Below the pieces are notes generated by a model. It saw only the letters and a list, made by a program, of their open reading frames with translations. It had not been told where the DNA came from and did no database searches. Below are positions 1 through 6,504 of a stretch of 48,506 nucleotides of DNA, in pieces. The position numbers and the translations under genes were made by a program. The DNA is taken from the NCBI GenBank assembly GCA_964368275.1, contig CAYJAQ010000004.1, positions 1 to 48,506 on the forward strand. Direction: 5' to 3'. The stretch's first letter is position 1; each line of letters opens with the position of its first letter. The stretch comes from CAYJAQ01 sp964368275. Its GTDB lineage: Bacteria > Bacillota_I > Bacilli_A > ML615J-28 > CAG-313.

Positions 1-1253
1 CAAAAGTTAGAGTACCCATTTCCATTTACATTAATCTTTTCTAATGTGGCGTTTAGTCCTTCAATAGCTCCAGATGATAATCTTCTTGGCTTGTTTTCTT
101 TATTTAAAGAGTTTGGAATAGTAATGAATGAATTGATTATGTATTCTTTCCACGTAGCTAATGTCTTAGCAACTTCAAAGAAACTTGGAAGATTAGATTT
201 AAAGAAATCATCAATTAATATTTCTAATTTCTCTGAAGCTTCATCATAAGAAGTTGTTTTATTGAATTCTCGATATCTAGATGTCAGCCAATAAGCTTTA
301 CTTAATTTTTCATCAATAGAAAGCAAGTATGCTCTCATACTATGTTTATCATACCAACCCCTAAGTTTGCGATTGTAAAATCTTCTACCATCGATATCGT
401 CAAACTCTTTAACAAAATAATATCTATATTTTTTTAAAATATAATAATAAGGATGATTGTCTTCAATATTATCAGTTTTTTGGTTGTATTTTTGCATAGT
501 ACTGATTCTAACAGTATTCATCGCATTATTAATGGTTTCCATCACATGGAACGAATCTATGGCAATTTTAGCGTTTTTAAAGTATCTTTTACCTATATCT
601 AGGTAAGTTTCCCACATATCTATCGTTATGTATTCTACTTTCAGTCTTTCTTCAAGAGAAAACCTACTAAAATATTTTTCTAATACATGCTTATGTCTAG
701 AATGAATAATATCATAAATGTTAATCTTTTTAAAATCAACAATAATAAACAAATAAGTATTATCAGTCATTTTATTGTTTATGTGTTTCTCATCACAGGA
801 CATTATAGTAGGTAATGCTTTGGGAGGAGAATAGTCAATATATCGATCAAAAACATCAATGACATTTTGTCTAGAAATATGAAGGTCTCGAGCCACACTT
901 TCAAAAGTAACATTAGCCAATTTTAGTTTATCGAGAATAACAAAAATAGATTCTTTGGAAAGAGTTTCATTAGGATTAGAAAAAGTGTCTTTTTCGTAAA
1001 AAACATGACTACAATTTTTACATTTGTAACGCTGTATATGACATTTAACAATAAACAACATAGTGTAATAAGTACAATGCTTTACAACTTTTGTAATATG
1101 TCCGTTTTTATATAATGATGAAAATCCACAAATAGGACATCTTTCATCACCTGGTACATAATAAGCATCAACATAGATAATACCATTAGCTACTTTAAAA
1201 ACAAATTTATCAAAATCAAAATTAATATCTTTGAAATAATTTAAATATATGAT
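1..1253 (-). CDS. ISL3-family transposase (partial, no stop in window)
   Basis: Translating the minus strand gives one long open frame of about 417 codons that leaves the window at position 1. Near the start is a zinc-finger segment (CPICG, then HC, then CKNC), as in ISL3 transposases. A helix-turn-helix-like stretch follows (VARDLHISRQNV). Then come DDE-domain hallmarks: ITIDMWETY, and AKIAIDSFHVMETINNAMN, close to the family's AKIVADRFHV block. The last visible part contains GAIEGLNATLEKI, matching the conserved NGxIEGxN region near the C terminus. A Shine-Dalgarno-like AAAGGA is at 1266-1271, but no ATG, GTG or TTG follows in frame before the zinc finger. Initiation must use a near-cognate codon (I give ATC at 1253), or the start has been lost. 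The family call is secure; activity is unknown. Confidence 0.88.
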   Translation of the reverse strand, partial: MIYLNYFKDINFDFDKFVFKVANGIIYVDAYYVPGDERCPICGFSSLYKNGHITKVVKHCTYYTMLFIVKCHIQRYKCKNCSHVFYEKDTFSNPNETLSKESIFVILDKLKLANVTFESVARDLHISRQNVIDVFDRYIDYSPPKALPTIMSCDEKHINNKMTDNTYLFIIVDFKKINIYDIIHSRHKHVLEKYFSRFSLEERLKVEYITIDMWETYLDIGKRYFKNAKIAIDSFHVMETINNAMNTVRISTMQKYNQKTDNIEDNHPYYYILKKYRYYFVKEFDDIDGRRFYNRKLRGWYDKHSMRAYLLSIDEKLSKAYWLTSRYREFNKTTSYDEASEKLEILIDDFFKSNLPSFFEVAKTLATWKEYIINSFITIPNSLNKENKPRRLSSGAIEGLNATLEKINVNGNGYSNF

Positions 1254-1334
1254 ATAATGTAACCGTCCTTTCGTATTAGTTTATCTGGCGATAATATTAT
1301 AACAAAGGACATTTTTTTATGCAAAAAAAATGGC

Positions 1335-1373
1335 TGTCAAGAATTTTGTTGATAATCAACAAAATCTTTGACA
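1335..1373. repeat. 19-bp near-perfect palindrome at the IS end
   Basis: The arms 1335-1353 and 1355-1373 are inverted copies of each other with two mismatches and a one-base centre. The position, just upstream of the transposase start, fits the terminal inverted repeat region of the ISL3 element. It has no following T-run on either strand, so a terminator is less likely. Confidence 0.6.
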
Positions 1374-1467
1374 GGTCCACTTTTCAACAAAAATTTTTAC
1401 TTACCTAAAATTAGTCCAAGATAGGGCTATTTTTTAATTTTTATAGACAAGTTTGAGATTATAGCCT

Positions 1468-1546
1468 TACTGACTCGAACAAAAAATGATTCTGATATTA
1501 TACTGACTCGAATCAAATTTGCAGAGTAAAATGTACTGACTCGAAC
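1468..1546. repeat. three 13-bp direct repeats at exact 33-bp spacing
   Basis: TACTGACTCGAAC (the second copy ends in AAT) starts at 1468, 1501 and 1534, so the spacing is 33 bp twice. The 20 bases between copies are unrelated. No gene overlaps. Regular spacing close to three helical turns suggests a protein-binding array. Subterminal transposase-binding repeats of an IS21-like element are one option, a replication-type iteron another. This array occupies much of the non-coding stretch 1275-1752; I see nothing else in that stretch except the IS end and the hairpin at 1576. Confidence 0.7.
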
Positions 1547-1575
1547 CTATAACCAATAACCAATAAAACAAGAAT

Positions 1576-1625
1576 AGCAGACTAGTAAAATGGTATTATG
1601 CCATGGATATTAGTCTGCTTTTATT
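1576..1625. terminator. putative intrinsic terminator
   Basis: An inverted repeat with outer arms AGCAGACTA and TAGTCTGCT (1576-1584 and 1611-1619) is followed by TTTTATTATTAT on the plus strand. A T-rich tract also follows on the minus strand, so it could work both ways. Confidence 0.55.
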
Positions 1626-1752
1626 ATTATGCTAGAATAAAAAATAATTCTGTGATATAATACGTGTATAAGAAGTGTTTCAAAGTTATGGTATACTTTT
1701 AATCAATCATAAGTTAATTTCTAAAAAATAAATGATGTTATAGGAGGAATAT

Positions 1753-2832
1753 ATGAACACAGAAATTTTGCAAATAATTGGGTATTTGAATCTTTTAGAA
1801 TTATCATTGTCTAATAAACTAACTAAGGAAACTGTTGAAAAACAATATAGAACAATGTCTCATATTTATCATCCTGATGTTTCAGCAAAGTATTATAAAG
1901 ATGGGAAAAAATTTATACAATTAAAAGAAGCATATAATTTTGTAATAAACAACATTGATTATGTTAATAAATTAATAGAAAACAATTTTTCATCTGAAGA
2001 AAGCATAAACCAATCAAGAAATACTTTTTCTACAAATTGCCAAAATATGAAAACAACCAAGCAAACTAGTGAAAATTATAAAGTGAATAATGTTAACAGG
2101 AAGAAACTTTTTATTAGCATAGGAGTTGTAATATCCATTATTTTATTAATAACAACAATTTCTCTAATAATAGAATCAACCAGACATTATTGTTATTATG
2201 AATTAACTTCTAAAACTGAATATTGTGATAAAGAAGGTACAGCATTGTATAAATGTACAGGTTGTGAGAAATCTTATACTAGAACACTTAAAGCCGCTGG
2301 ACATAATTATATTGTTTCTTCACAAAAAGAAGCTACTTGTTTAACAACTGGTTCAACAACATATAAATGTTCAAAATGTAAAGATACTTATATGGAAACA
2401 ATTAAAGCTACTGGTCACGATTCTTATTATTATGGGGGTGAAGCGTGTAGACGTTGTGGACAATTATCATTTATATGCAGCAATGGTGATACATTACCAT
2501 TAGTAGTAGATACTATATTTTGGACTGGAGATACTGTTGTACAACAATTAATTACAAGTATCAAAATCGATATTCAATATAATGGTGGTATTACGGCAAC
2601 TATTAGTGGCCAAAAAATCTACCAATATAACTCTAAATATGAATTTGTATCATTTAGATGGCAAGTTAGAGACTCCATGAATAATGTTATAGCTGAGGGT
2701 AAAGTACATAAAGAAGGTGTTTATCAAGGTGAATATTTTACAGTTATTTCAAAATCACACTCTTATTCATACGTAAAAGAAACGCAATATTATGTATATA
2801 TATTACCAGGTGAATATGAGGGTAGATCATAA
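1753..2832 (+). CDS. membrane-anchored J-domain protein with extracytoplasmic Cys repeats
   Basis: The N-terminal 60-70 residues form a J domain with the HPD signature at residues 40-42, so the protein probably recruits a DnaK-type chaperone in the cytoplasm. One transmembrane segment follows at about residues 118-142 (FISIGVVISIILLITTISLI). Outside the membrane come two repeats of about 40 residues, each built around a single Cys, then YKCxxC, then KAxGH, and a final CRRCG. These look like zinc-binding or disulfide-bonded modules. The last 110 residues are beta-rich and unrecognised. AGGAGG lies 8 bases before the ATG. The gene stands alone in accessory DNA between two repeat arrays. The J domain and topology are visible; the function of the outer part is not known to me. 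Confidence 0.8.
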   Translation: MNTEILQIIGYLNLLELSLSNKLTKETVEKQYRTMSHIYHPDVSAKYYKDGKKFIQLKEAYNFVINNIDYVNKLIENNFSSEESINQSRNTFSTNCQNMKTTKQTSENYKVNNVNRKKLFISIGVVISIILLITTISLIIESTRHYCYYELTSKTEYCDKEGTALYKCTGCEKSYTRTLKAAGHNYIVSSQKEATCLTTGSTTYKCSKCKDTYMETIKATGHDSYYYGGEACRRCGQLSFICSNGDTLPLVVDTIFWTGDTVVQQLITSIKIDIQYNGGITATISGQKIYQYNSKYEFVSFRWQVRDSMNNVIAEGKVHKEGVYQGEYFTVISKSHSYSYVKETQYYVYILPGEYEGRS

Positions 2833-3049
2833 CCTTGTGCTAGTTTTATTAATAGCTAGTTCAGGCAGTATAAGATTCAAAGCAACAAATGTAAATGTAT
2901 ATGATAACAAGATGGACATTAGCTTCACAACAAAAACACCAGATATCGTAACCTGTGATATGGCAGGATGGCACATTATAGTTGAAACTGAAAAAGTACC
3001 GATTGATGAAATTAAAGTGTATGTAGAGGGGAAAGAAATTACAAAATAG
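2792..3049 (+). pseudogene. fragment of an unrecognised protein (C-terminal piece)
   Basis: This open frame overlaps the end of the J-domain gene in another frame. Its first ~20 residues are that gene's shadow, but from about 2851 onward it reads as a plausible folded C-terminal domain (NVNVYDNKMDISF, then DMAGWHIIVETEK), with no ribosome site or sensible start of its own. I read it as the 3' remnant of a gene whose 5' part has been lost. I do not recognise the family. Confidence 0.35.
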
Positions 3050-3063
3050 AGGAAAGAATAAAA

Positions 3064-3150
3064 TGTGTAATTTATCTGTTGAAGATGTAAAAGCAAAGCT
3101 GAGGGAAAATGAAGAAAAAAGTGGCCAATCAATAACAGTAAATATATAGC
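3064..3150 (+). CDS. possible 28-residue small protein
   Basis: ATG at 3064 is preceded by GAGGAAAG at a workable distance. The 28-codon frame encodes a charged peptide (VEDVKAKLRENEEKSGQS) and ends just before the hairpin at 3156. It may be a real small gene or the tail of a lost one. There is no homology I can name, so confidence is low. Confidence 0.2.
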
Positions 3151-3155
3151 AAAAT

Positions 3156-3188
3156 AGCCAGATGAAGATATCACCTGGCTTTAATTTT
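3156..3188 (+). terminator. intrinsic terminator
   Basis: AGCCAG pairs with CTGGCT (3156-3161 and 3175-3180), extended by TGA/TCA inside, followed by TTAATTTT. It would end transcription coming from the J-domain region. Confidence 0.5.
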
Positions 3189-3266
3189 GTAATTATGTCT
3201 GTTGCAAAACTATTGTAAAAAGGAGAAATTTGGAGTATAATAATTATAGTTTTATTGAACAGATTC

Positions 3267-3427
3267 TGCCCTTTTAGTTACACACTGCAAAAATAAGCAA
3301 TGCCCTTTTTGTTACAATAAAATTATGTATGTAAGCAATAGTTCGTAATCCTGCCCTTTTTGTTACACTTTTTGCAGATTCTGCCCTTTTAGTTATAAAA
3401 TAGTTGAAATCTGCCCTTTTTGTTACA
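3267..3427. repeat. five 16-bp direct repeats (TGCCCTTTTWGTTACA)
   Basis: Copies start at 3267, 3301, 3352, 3382 and 3412; spacings are 34, 51, 30 and 30 bp. The centre base alternates A or T, and the fourth copy ends in TATA. The intervening bases differ. The array fills most of the non-coding stretch 3190-3597; the rest of that stretch holds a terminator at 3447 and the promoter of the next gene. Spacings are too irregular and copies too short for CRISPR. Binding sites for a transposase (IS21-like subterminal repeats) or another DNA-binding protein fit better. Confidence 0.7.
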
Positions 3428-3446
3428 TACAGGCATTTAGAAGTAT

Positions 3447-3486
3447 AGGTTTATACAGTAGAAAATACTGATTAGACCTTTTTTTA
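3447..3486 (+). terminator. intrinsic terminator
   Basis: Arms 3447-3460 and 3464-3477 pair at 12 of 14 positions around a short loop and are followed by a run of T residues. It lies directly after the five-repeat array and insulates the next gene from upstream transcription. Confidence 0.6.
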
Positions 3487-3547
3487 TATTTTAATCTTTT
3501 ACAAATAATATTTATAATAAAACTTTTATATTAATTCATTAGTTGTT

Positions 3548-3576
3548 TTTACAATAAATTTGATTTGTGCTATAAT
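3548..3576 (+). promoter_or_regulatory. sigma-A-type promoter of the thioesterase gene
   Basis: TTTACA (3548-3553), a 17-bp spacer and TATAAT (3571-3576). The expected start point leaves only a short leader before GGAG and ATG 3598. This rules out the more upstream in-frame codon at 3565 as the translation start. Confidence 0.7.
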
Positions 3577-3597
3577 ATAAGAGTATTTGGAGTGTGT

Positions 3598-4089
3598 ATG
3601 AAAGTAGTAAGAAAGCAATTAAATAGTGATATGTGTATTATTTGTGGTATGAATAATGATGCCGGTTTAAAAGCATCTTTTTATGAGATGGAAGATGATA
3701 CTGTTGTTAGTATATTTACTTATGCTGATAAACATCAAAGTTATCCTGGTCGTACCCATGGGGGAATGATTACTTGTATGCTCGATGAACTGATTGGCCG
3801 GGCCATTTGGATTAGTGAACCCACTACTTGGGGTGTTACTACTGATTTAAGTGTTAGGTTTTTAAAGCCGGTACCTTTAAACCAAAAACTAATGGGAGTA
3901 GGAAGAATTACAAGGAATAATCGCTTTCTTTTTGAAGCTGAGGGATATATAAAAGATGCAAATGGCACAATTTTAGCTAGTGCTAAAGGAACATATTTTA
4001 AATTAAAAGCTGACGAGATTAGTGATACAAATGTGCATGATGTGATGTTTTTAGTTGAAGATGATGTAAAAGAGATTGCACTATATTAA
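3598..4089 (+). CDS. PaaI/YbgC-like hotdog-fold thioesterase
   Basis: This is a 163-residue single-domain protein of the hotdog superfamily, probably hydrolysing an acyl-CoA or acyl-ACP thioester in the cytoplasm. The family signature is visible: GRTHGGMITCMLDELIGRA, with the HGG turn and the central helix carrying the acidic residue, followed by strands TTDLSVRFLKPVPLNQ and AEGYIKDANGTILASAKGTYF. The N terminus has a CIICG motif, as in several PaaI-like proteins (CFVCG). The start is placed at ATG 3598 because GGAG lies 5-9 bases upstream and a good promoter covers the earlier in-frame start. The substrate is unknown. It stands alone, with its own promoter. Confidence 0.8.
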   Translation: MKVVRKQLNSDMCIICGMNNDAGLKASFYEMEDDTVVSIFTYADKHQSYPGRTHGGMITCMLDELIGRAIWISEPTTWGVTTDLSVRFLKPVPLNQKLMGVGRITRNNRFLFEAEGYIKDANGTILASAKGTYFKLKADEISDTNVHDVMFLVEDDVKEIALY

Positions 4090-4220
4090 TATGAGACTAC
4101 CAGTACAAATAGATTAATAAAAGTATTGATCAGAAAGTTTTGTCATTTATTTGCTAGATGTTGAAAATTCTCAAGAATATTATTTTTGATCTACTATTAA
4201 TAGACTAGAAAAGAAATTAG

Positions 4221-4618
4221 GTGATTTTTATTAAAAACATTAGACCCCACCATTTACTGTGTATGCAATTTTTTATTGGCAAAGGATATGATGAGAAGTT
4301 TGTTAACAATATGAATGAGGTTATCAATGAATTAAAAAAGAAGATGATGTTAGAATTGTCTTTTCAAATGATGATATTTGTAATTGTTGCCCGAAGTTTG
4401 TTAATGGTGAATGTCAAGATATTGAAAAAGTTAGTAAATATGATAGTCACTTGATGAGTAGATTACACTTAGCAGAAGGCATATTCTCGTATGCAATGCT
4501 TAAGAATCTAGTGTTTGCTGAAATTATTAGACCCAATAAAAGATGTGAAATATGTGCCGACTGTGAATGGAATAGTATTTGTCAAACTAGCACTAAAGCC
4601 TATGGAGATAGTTTATGA
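4221..4618 (+). CDS. DUF1284 protein, read through a -1 frameshift at A AAA AAG
   Basis: Starting at GTG 4221, the first 40 codons give the DUF1284 N terminus (IRPHHLLCMQFFIGKGYDE). The frame then goes wrong and stops at 4454. The -1 frame, entered at 4340, carries the rest of the family: DDICNCCP, then CEICADCEWNSIC, and stops at 4616-4618, overlapping the next ATG as ATGA. The shift falls exactly on A AAA AAG (4334-4340) in the zero-frame register, the classic heptamer for programmed -1 frameshifting as in dnaX. A single-A deletion in the homopolymer, real or a sequencing error, gives the same picture. The reconstructed protein is about 132 residues with Cys pairs suggesting metal or Fe-S binding. 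Function unknown. I see no obvious ribosome site before the GTG. Confidence 0.6.
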
Positions 4619-4887
4619 GTATTGAAAGTTTCATTAATGAAAAAGGACAGATTAAAACTTGGCCAAGTAAGTTTGCCAAAAAGCGTGAAATTGTTGAGTA
4701 TTTAGCTGATAAATTTGCTTTTGACATCATTTACACAGAAAAAGAATTAAATGCGGTAATAGAGAAGTGGCACACTTTCAATGATCCAATTCTATTGCGA
4801 AGAAGTTTAATTGACTATGGATTTTTTGACCGTGAAAAGGATGGCAGTAAGTATTGGCGAATCCCTCAGGAAGAAGTACAATTATAG
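4615..4887 (+). CDS. DUF2087 domain protein
   Basis: A 90-residue protein matching DUF2087: INEKGQIKTWPSKFAKKREI near the start, EKELNAVIEKWHTFNDPILL in the middle, and RRSLIDYGFFDREKDGSKYWR at the end. The family is often found alone or at the C terminus of ArsR-type transcription factors and is thought to be a small nucleic-acid-associated or regulatory domain, but its role is not established. It overlaps the end of the upstream DUF1284 reading frame by four bases (ATGA), which implies translational coupling and a shared transcript. A bidirectional terminator follows. Confidence 0.75.
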   Translation: MSIESFINEKGQIKTWPSKFAKKREIVEYLADKFAFDIIYTEKELNAVIEKWHTFNDPILLRRSLIDYGFFDREKDGSKYWRIPQEEVQL

Positions 4888-4891
4888 ATTT

Positions 4892-4921
4892 GAAAAAAAG
4901 AACCAAATGGTTCTTTTTTTA
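4892..4921. terminator. bidirectional intrinsic terminator
   Basis: AAAGAACC and GGTTCTTT pair around AAAT, flanked by A-run and T-run. It serves both the plus-strand DUF2087 gene and the convergent minus-strand ZIP transporter gene. Confidence 0.85.
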
Positions 4922-5698
4922 TCCTAAAGCAACGTCAAGCGCCATCATTACAATAAACCCAAAGATAATCCCTAAACTAGCAATAATTTTATTGTCTTTA
5001 AATGAATCGGGAATCAATTCGGAACATACTACCGCTATCATTGCTCCAGCTGAGAATGATAATAGAAACGGTAGTACATTTTGAACTGTCAGAACAAATA
5101 ATGCACCTATTACTCCTGCGATTGGTTCGACAATCCCCGACGCCTGGCCTAAGAAGAAGGATTTTCCGCGACTGTAGCCATTTGCCCTAAGGGGCATTGC
5201 AACACAAGCTCCTTCAGGAAAATTTTGCAAACCGATTCCAAGCGCCAGCAATAATGCGCCAACAATTGTTACACCTGGCATATTTAAAGGAATAGTAGCA
5301 AAAGCAACACCAACTGCCATACCTTCTGGTATATTGTGAAGAGTTACGGCCGATGTTAGTAAAAAAGTACGTTTTCTTTTTACGTCAATTTTAGACCAAC
5401 GACTGAGCATAATGTCGCTACCAATTACGAATAAACCACCTAGTAAAAATCCAATAACAGGGTCGATGAAGGGCTTTTTTCCCATTCTCTCACATAACTC
5501 AATGGCTGGAGCTAGAAGTGACCAAAATGATGCTGCAATCATTACTCCTCCCGCAAATCCCATCATGAAATCAAGTATTTTTTGGTTAATTGTTTTAAAG
5601 AAAAAGACTAAACTAGCGCCTGCTCCGGTTACAAAGTAAGTAAATAAAGTTGCTAATAATGCCTGAAATACCGGATTTAAGCTTATAAACCATGTCAT
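4919..5698 (-). CDS. ZIP-family divalent metal transporter (GufA/ZupT-like)
   Basis: A 259-residue polytopic membrane protein of the ZIP family, importing zinc or other divalent metals. Its two signature helices are present: HNIPEGMAVGVAF in the fourth and GLQNFPEGACVAMPLRANG in the fifth, with the His/Asn/Glu metal-binding residues intact. Six to eight hydrophobic segments are visible (for example FMMGFAGGVMIAASFWSLL at 44-62 and AGAMIAVVCSELIPDS near the C terminus). It is a single gene on the minus strand, convergent with DUF2087. A dyad resembling DtxR/MntR-type operators lies upstream at 5736-5757, which would fit metal-dependent repression. The exact metal cannot be read from sequence. 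Confidence 0.88.
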   Translation of the reverse strand: MTWFISLNPVFQALLATLFTYFVTGAGASLVFFFKTINQKILDFMMGFAGGVMIAASFWSLLAPAIELCERMGKKPFIDPVIGFLLGGLFVIGSDIMLSRWSKIDVKRKRTFLLTSAVTLHNIPEGMAVGVAFATIPLNMPGVTIVGALLLALGIGLQNFPEGACVAMPLRANGYSRGKSFFLGQASGIVEPIAGVIGALFVLTVQNVLPFLLSFSAGAMIAVVCSELIPDSFKDNKIIASLGIIFGFIVMMALDVALG

Positions 5699-5735
5699 AT
5701 TTATATCACCGATTTAGTATATTCTTGTTATTTTA

Positions 5736-5757
5736 TTCGGTATAGTCGATTACCTAA
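5736..5757 (-). promoter_or_regulatory. candidate DtxR/MntR-type metal-regulator operator
   Basis: Read on the minus strand, TTAGGTA, eight bases, TACCGAA: half sites related as an inverted repeat with one mismatch. The shape resembles DtxR-family boxes (TTAGGTnnn..ACCTAA type). It sits about 40 bases upstream of the ZIP transporter start, close to a TATACT at 5716-5721. Inference only. Confidence 0.35.
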
Positions 5758-5778
5758 TAACAAATGCACATGTTTCAA

Positions 5779-5807
5779 TTGGCAAAAAGGGTTGTTTGTG
5801 GTATACT
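5779..5807 (+). promoter_or_regulatory. sigma-A-type promoter
   Basis: TTGGCA (5779-5784), 17 bases, TATACT (5802-5807), followed by GAAGGAG and ATG 5828. It drives the DUF1961-like gene and possibly the two-component genes behind it, since no terminator separates them. Confidence 0.75.
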
Positions 5808-5827
5808 AGAAGAAGAAGGAGATTTAT

Positions 5828-6448
5828 ATGCAAGATATTTATTTATTAGGAAAAAAGATTATTATTGAAAAATCCCCAATTGTTCTTAATTATCGTGGTG
5901 AACAAAACTGGCAAGACTACTTTATGGTTATGGCTGGTAATTGGACCTATGACAATGGTTTCTTAATTGGCACCGAAATAGAGAATAAAGGTGGTATATT
6001 ATATACAAAAGAATGCTATGACTTTGATATAATGTTAACTTTTAAATGCCAAACTGTTTTGCCAGCAACGCGAGATTTAAATGCTCTTTGGTGCAGTAAC
6101 TGGGATAATTCCGCTGATTATTTGTCAGATGGTTATGTTTGTGGTTTAAATGGTTGGTATGACCATTTATCAGGAATTGAAAAATGTGGTGAACATGGTT
6201 TCTATGCTTCAACCTCATTGTATAAGTATGTTCCGGGAACTGAAGTAGAAATAACTTGTGGTTCAATTAATGGTCATTGCTTTTTATTAGTTGATGGAAA
6301 ATTAGTCTTAGAGATTGTTGATGATTTCCCATTAACCAGTGGCCATGCTGGCTTTTCTCCGTATTGTACAAGTTTGAAGATTCGTGATGTTACAATTCGT
6401 AAGATATGTTGGGAAAAACGTCTCCAAAGTTATGAAAAGGAGTTCTAG
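5828..6448 (+). CDS. DUF1961-like protein with a concanavalin/jelly-roll fold
   Basis: A 206-residue soluble protein with no signal peptide. Its beta-strand-rich pattern (GILYTKECYDFDIMLTFKC, then the strand AHEAGF-like GHAGFSPYCTSLKIRDVTIR at the end) is typical of concanavalin A-like lectin/glucanase folds such as DUF1961 and DUF1080. In these the last strands read LKIRDVxIR. Such proteins bind or cleave carbohydrates. The middle part (ALWCSNW, LNGWYDH, CGEHGFYAS) would line the groove. I cannot assign catalytic residues. GAAGGAG lies 7 bases before the ATG. It precedes the two-component system by 56 bases without a terminator. Confidence 0.5.
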   Translation: MQDIYLLGKKIIIEKSPIVLNYRGEQNWQDYFMVMAGNWTYDNGFLIGTEIENKGGILYTKECYDFDIMLTFKCQTVLPATRDLNALWCSNWDNSADYLSDGYVCGLNGWYDHLSGIEKCGEHGFYASTSLYKYVPGTEVEITCGSINGHCFLLVDGKLVLEIVDDFPLTSGHAGFSPYCTSLKIRDVTIRKICWEKRLQSYEKEF

Positions 6449-6504
6449 TTTTTAGTTTATTTTTAAGTATCTAATATATAATATTGTTAGATTGAGGTAA
6501 TGGT

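Larger units (their letters stand above)
1..1380 (-). mobile_element. ISL3-family insertion sequence, right part only
   Basis: This is an insertion sequence cut by the left edge of the window. It holds most of an ISL3-type transposase on the minus strand and, just outside the gene, a near-perfect palindrome at 1335-1373 that may be the terminal inverted repeat region. The outer boundary is not certain because the other end and any target duplication lie outside the window. It sits next to other accessory DNA (repeat arrays, gene fragments). Confidence 0.7.

Noticed and set aside
1468..3427. CRISPR array
   Set aside because: Repeat units are 13 and 16 bp with spacing of 30-51 bp, too short and irregular for CRISPR repeats, and no cas gene is present.
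4127..4234. TGA read as tryptophan (Mollicutes code 4)
   Set aside because: All long genes use TGG for conserved tryptophans and have no internal TGA; GH9 and other genes end at TGA. The single TGA here fits a decayed frame.
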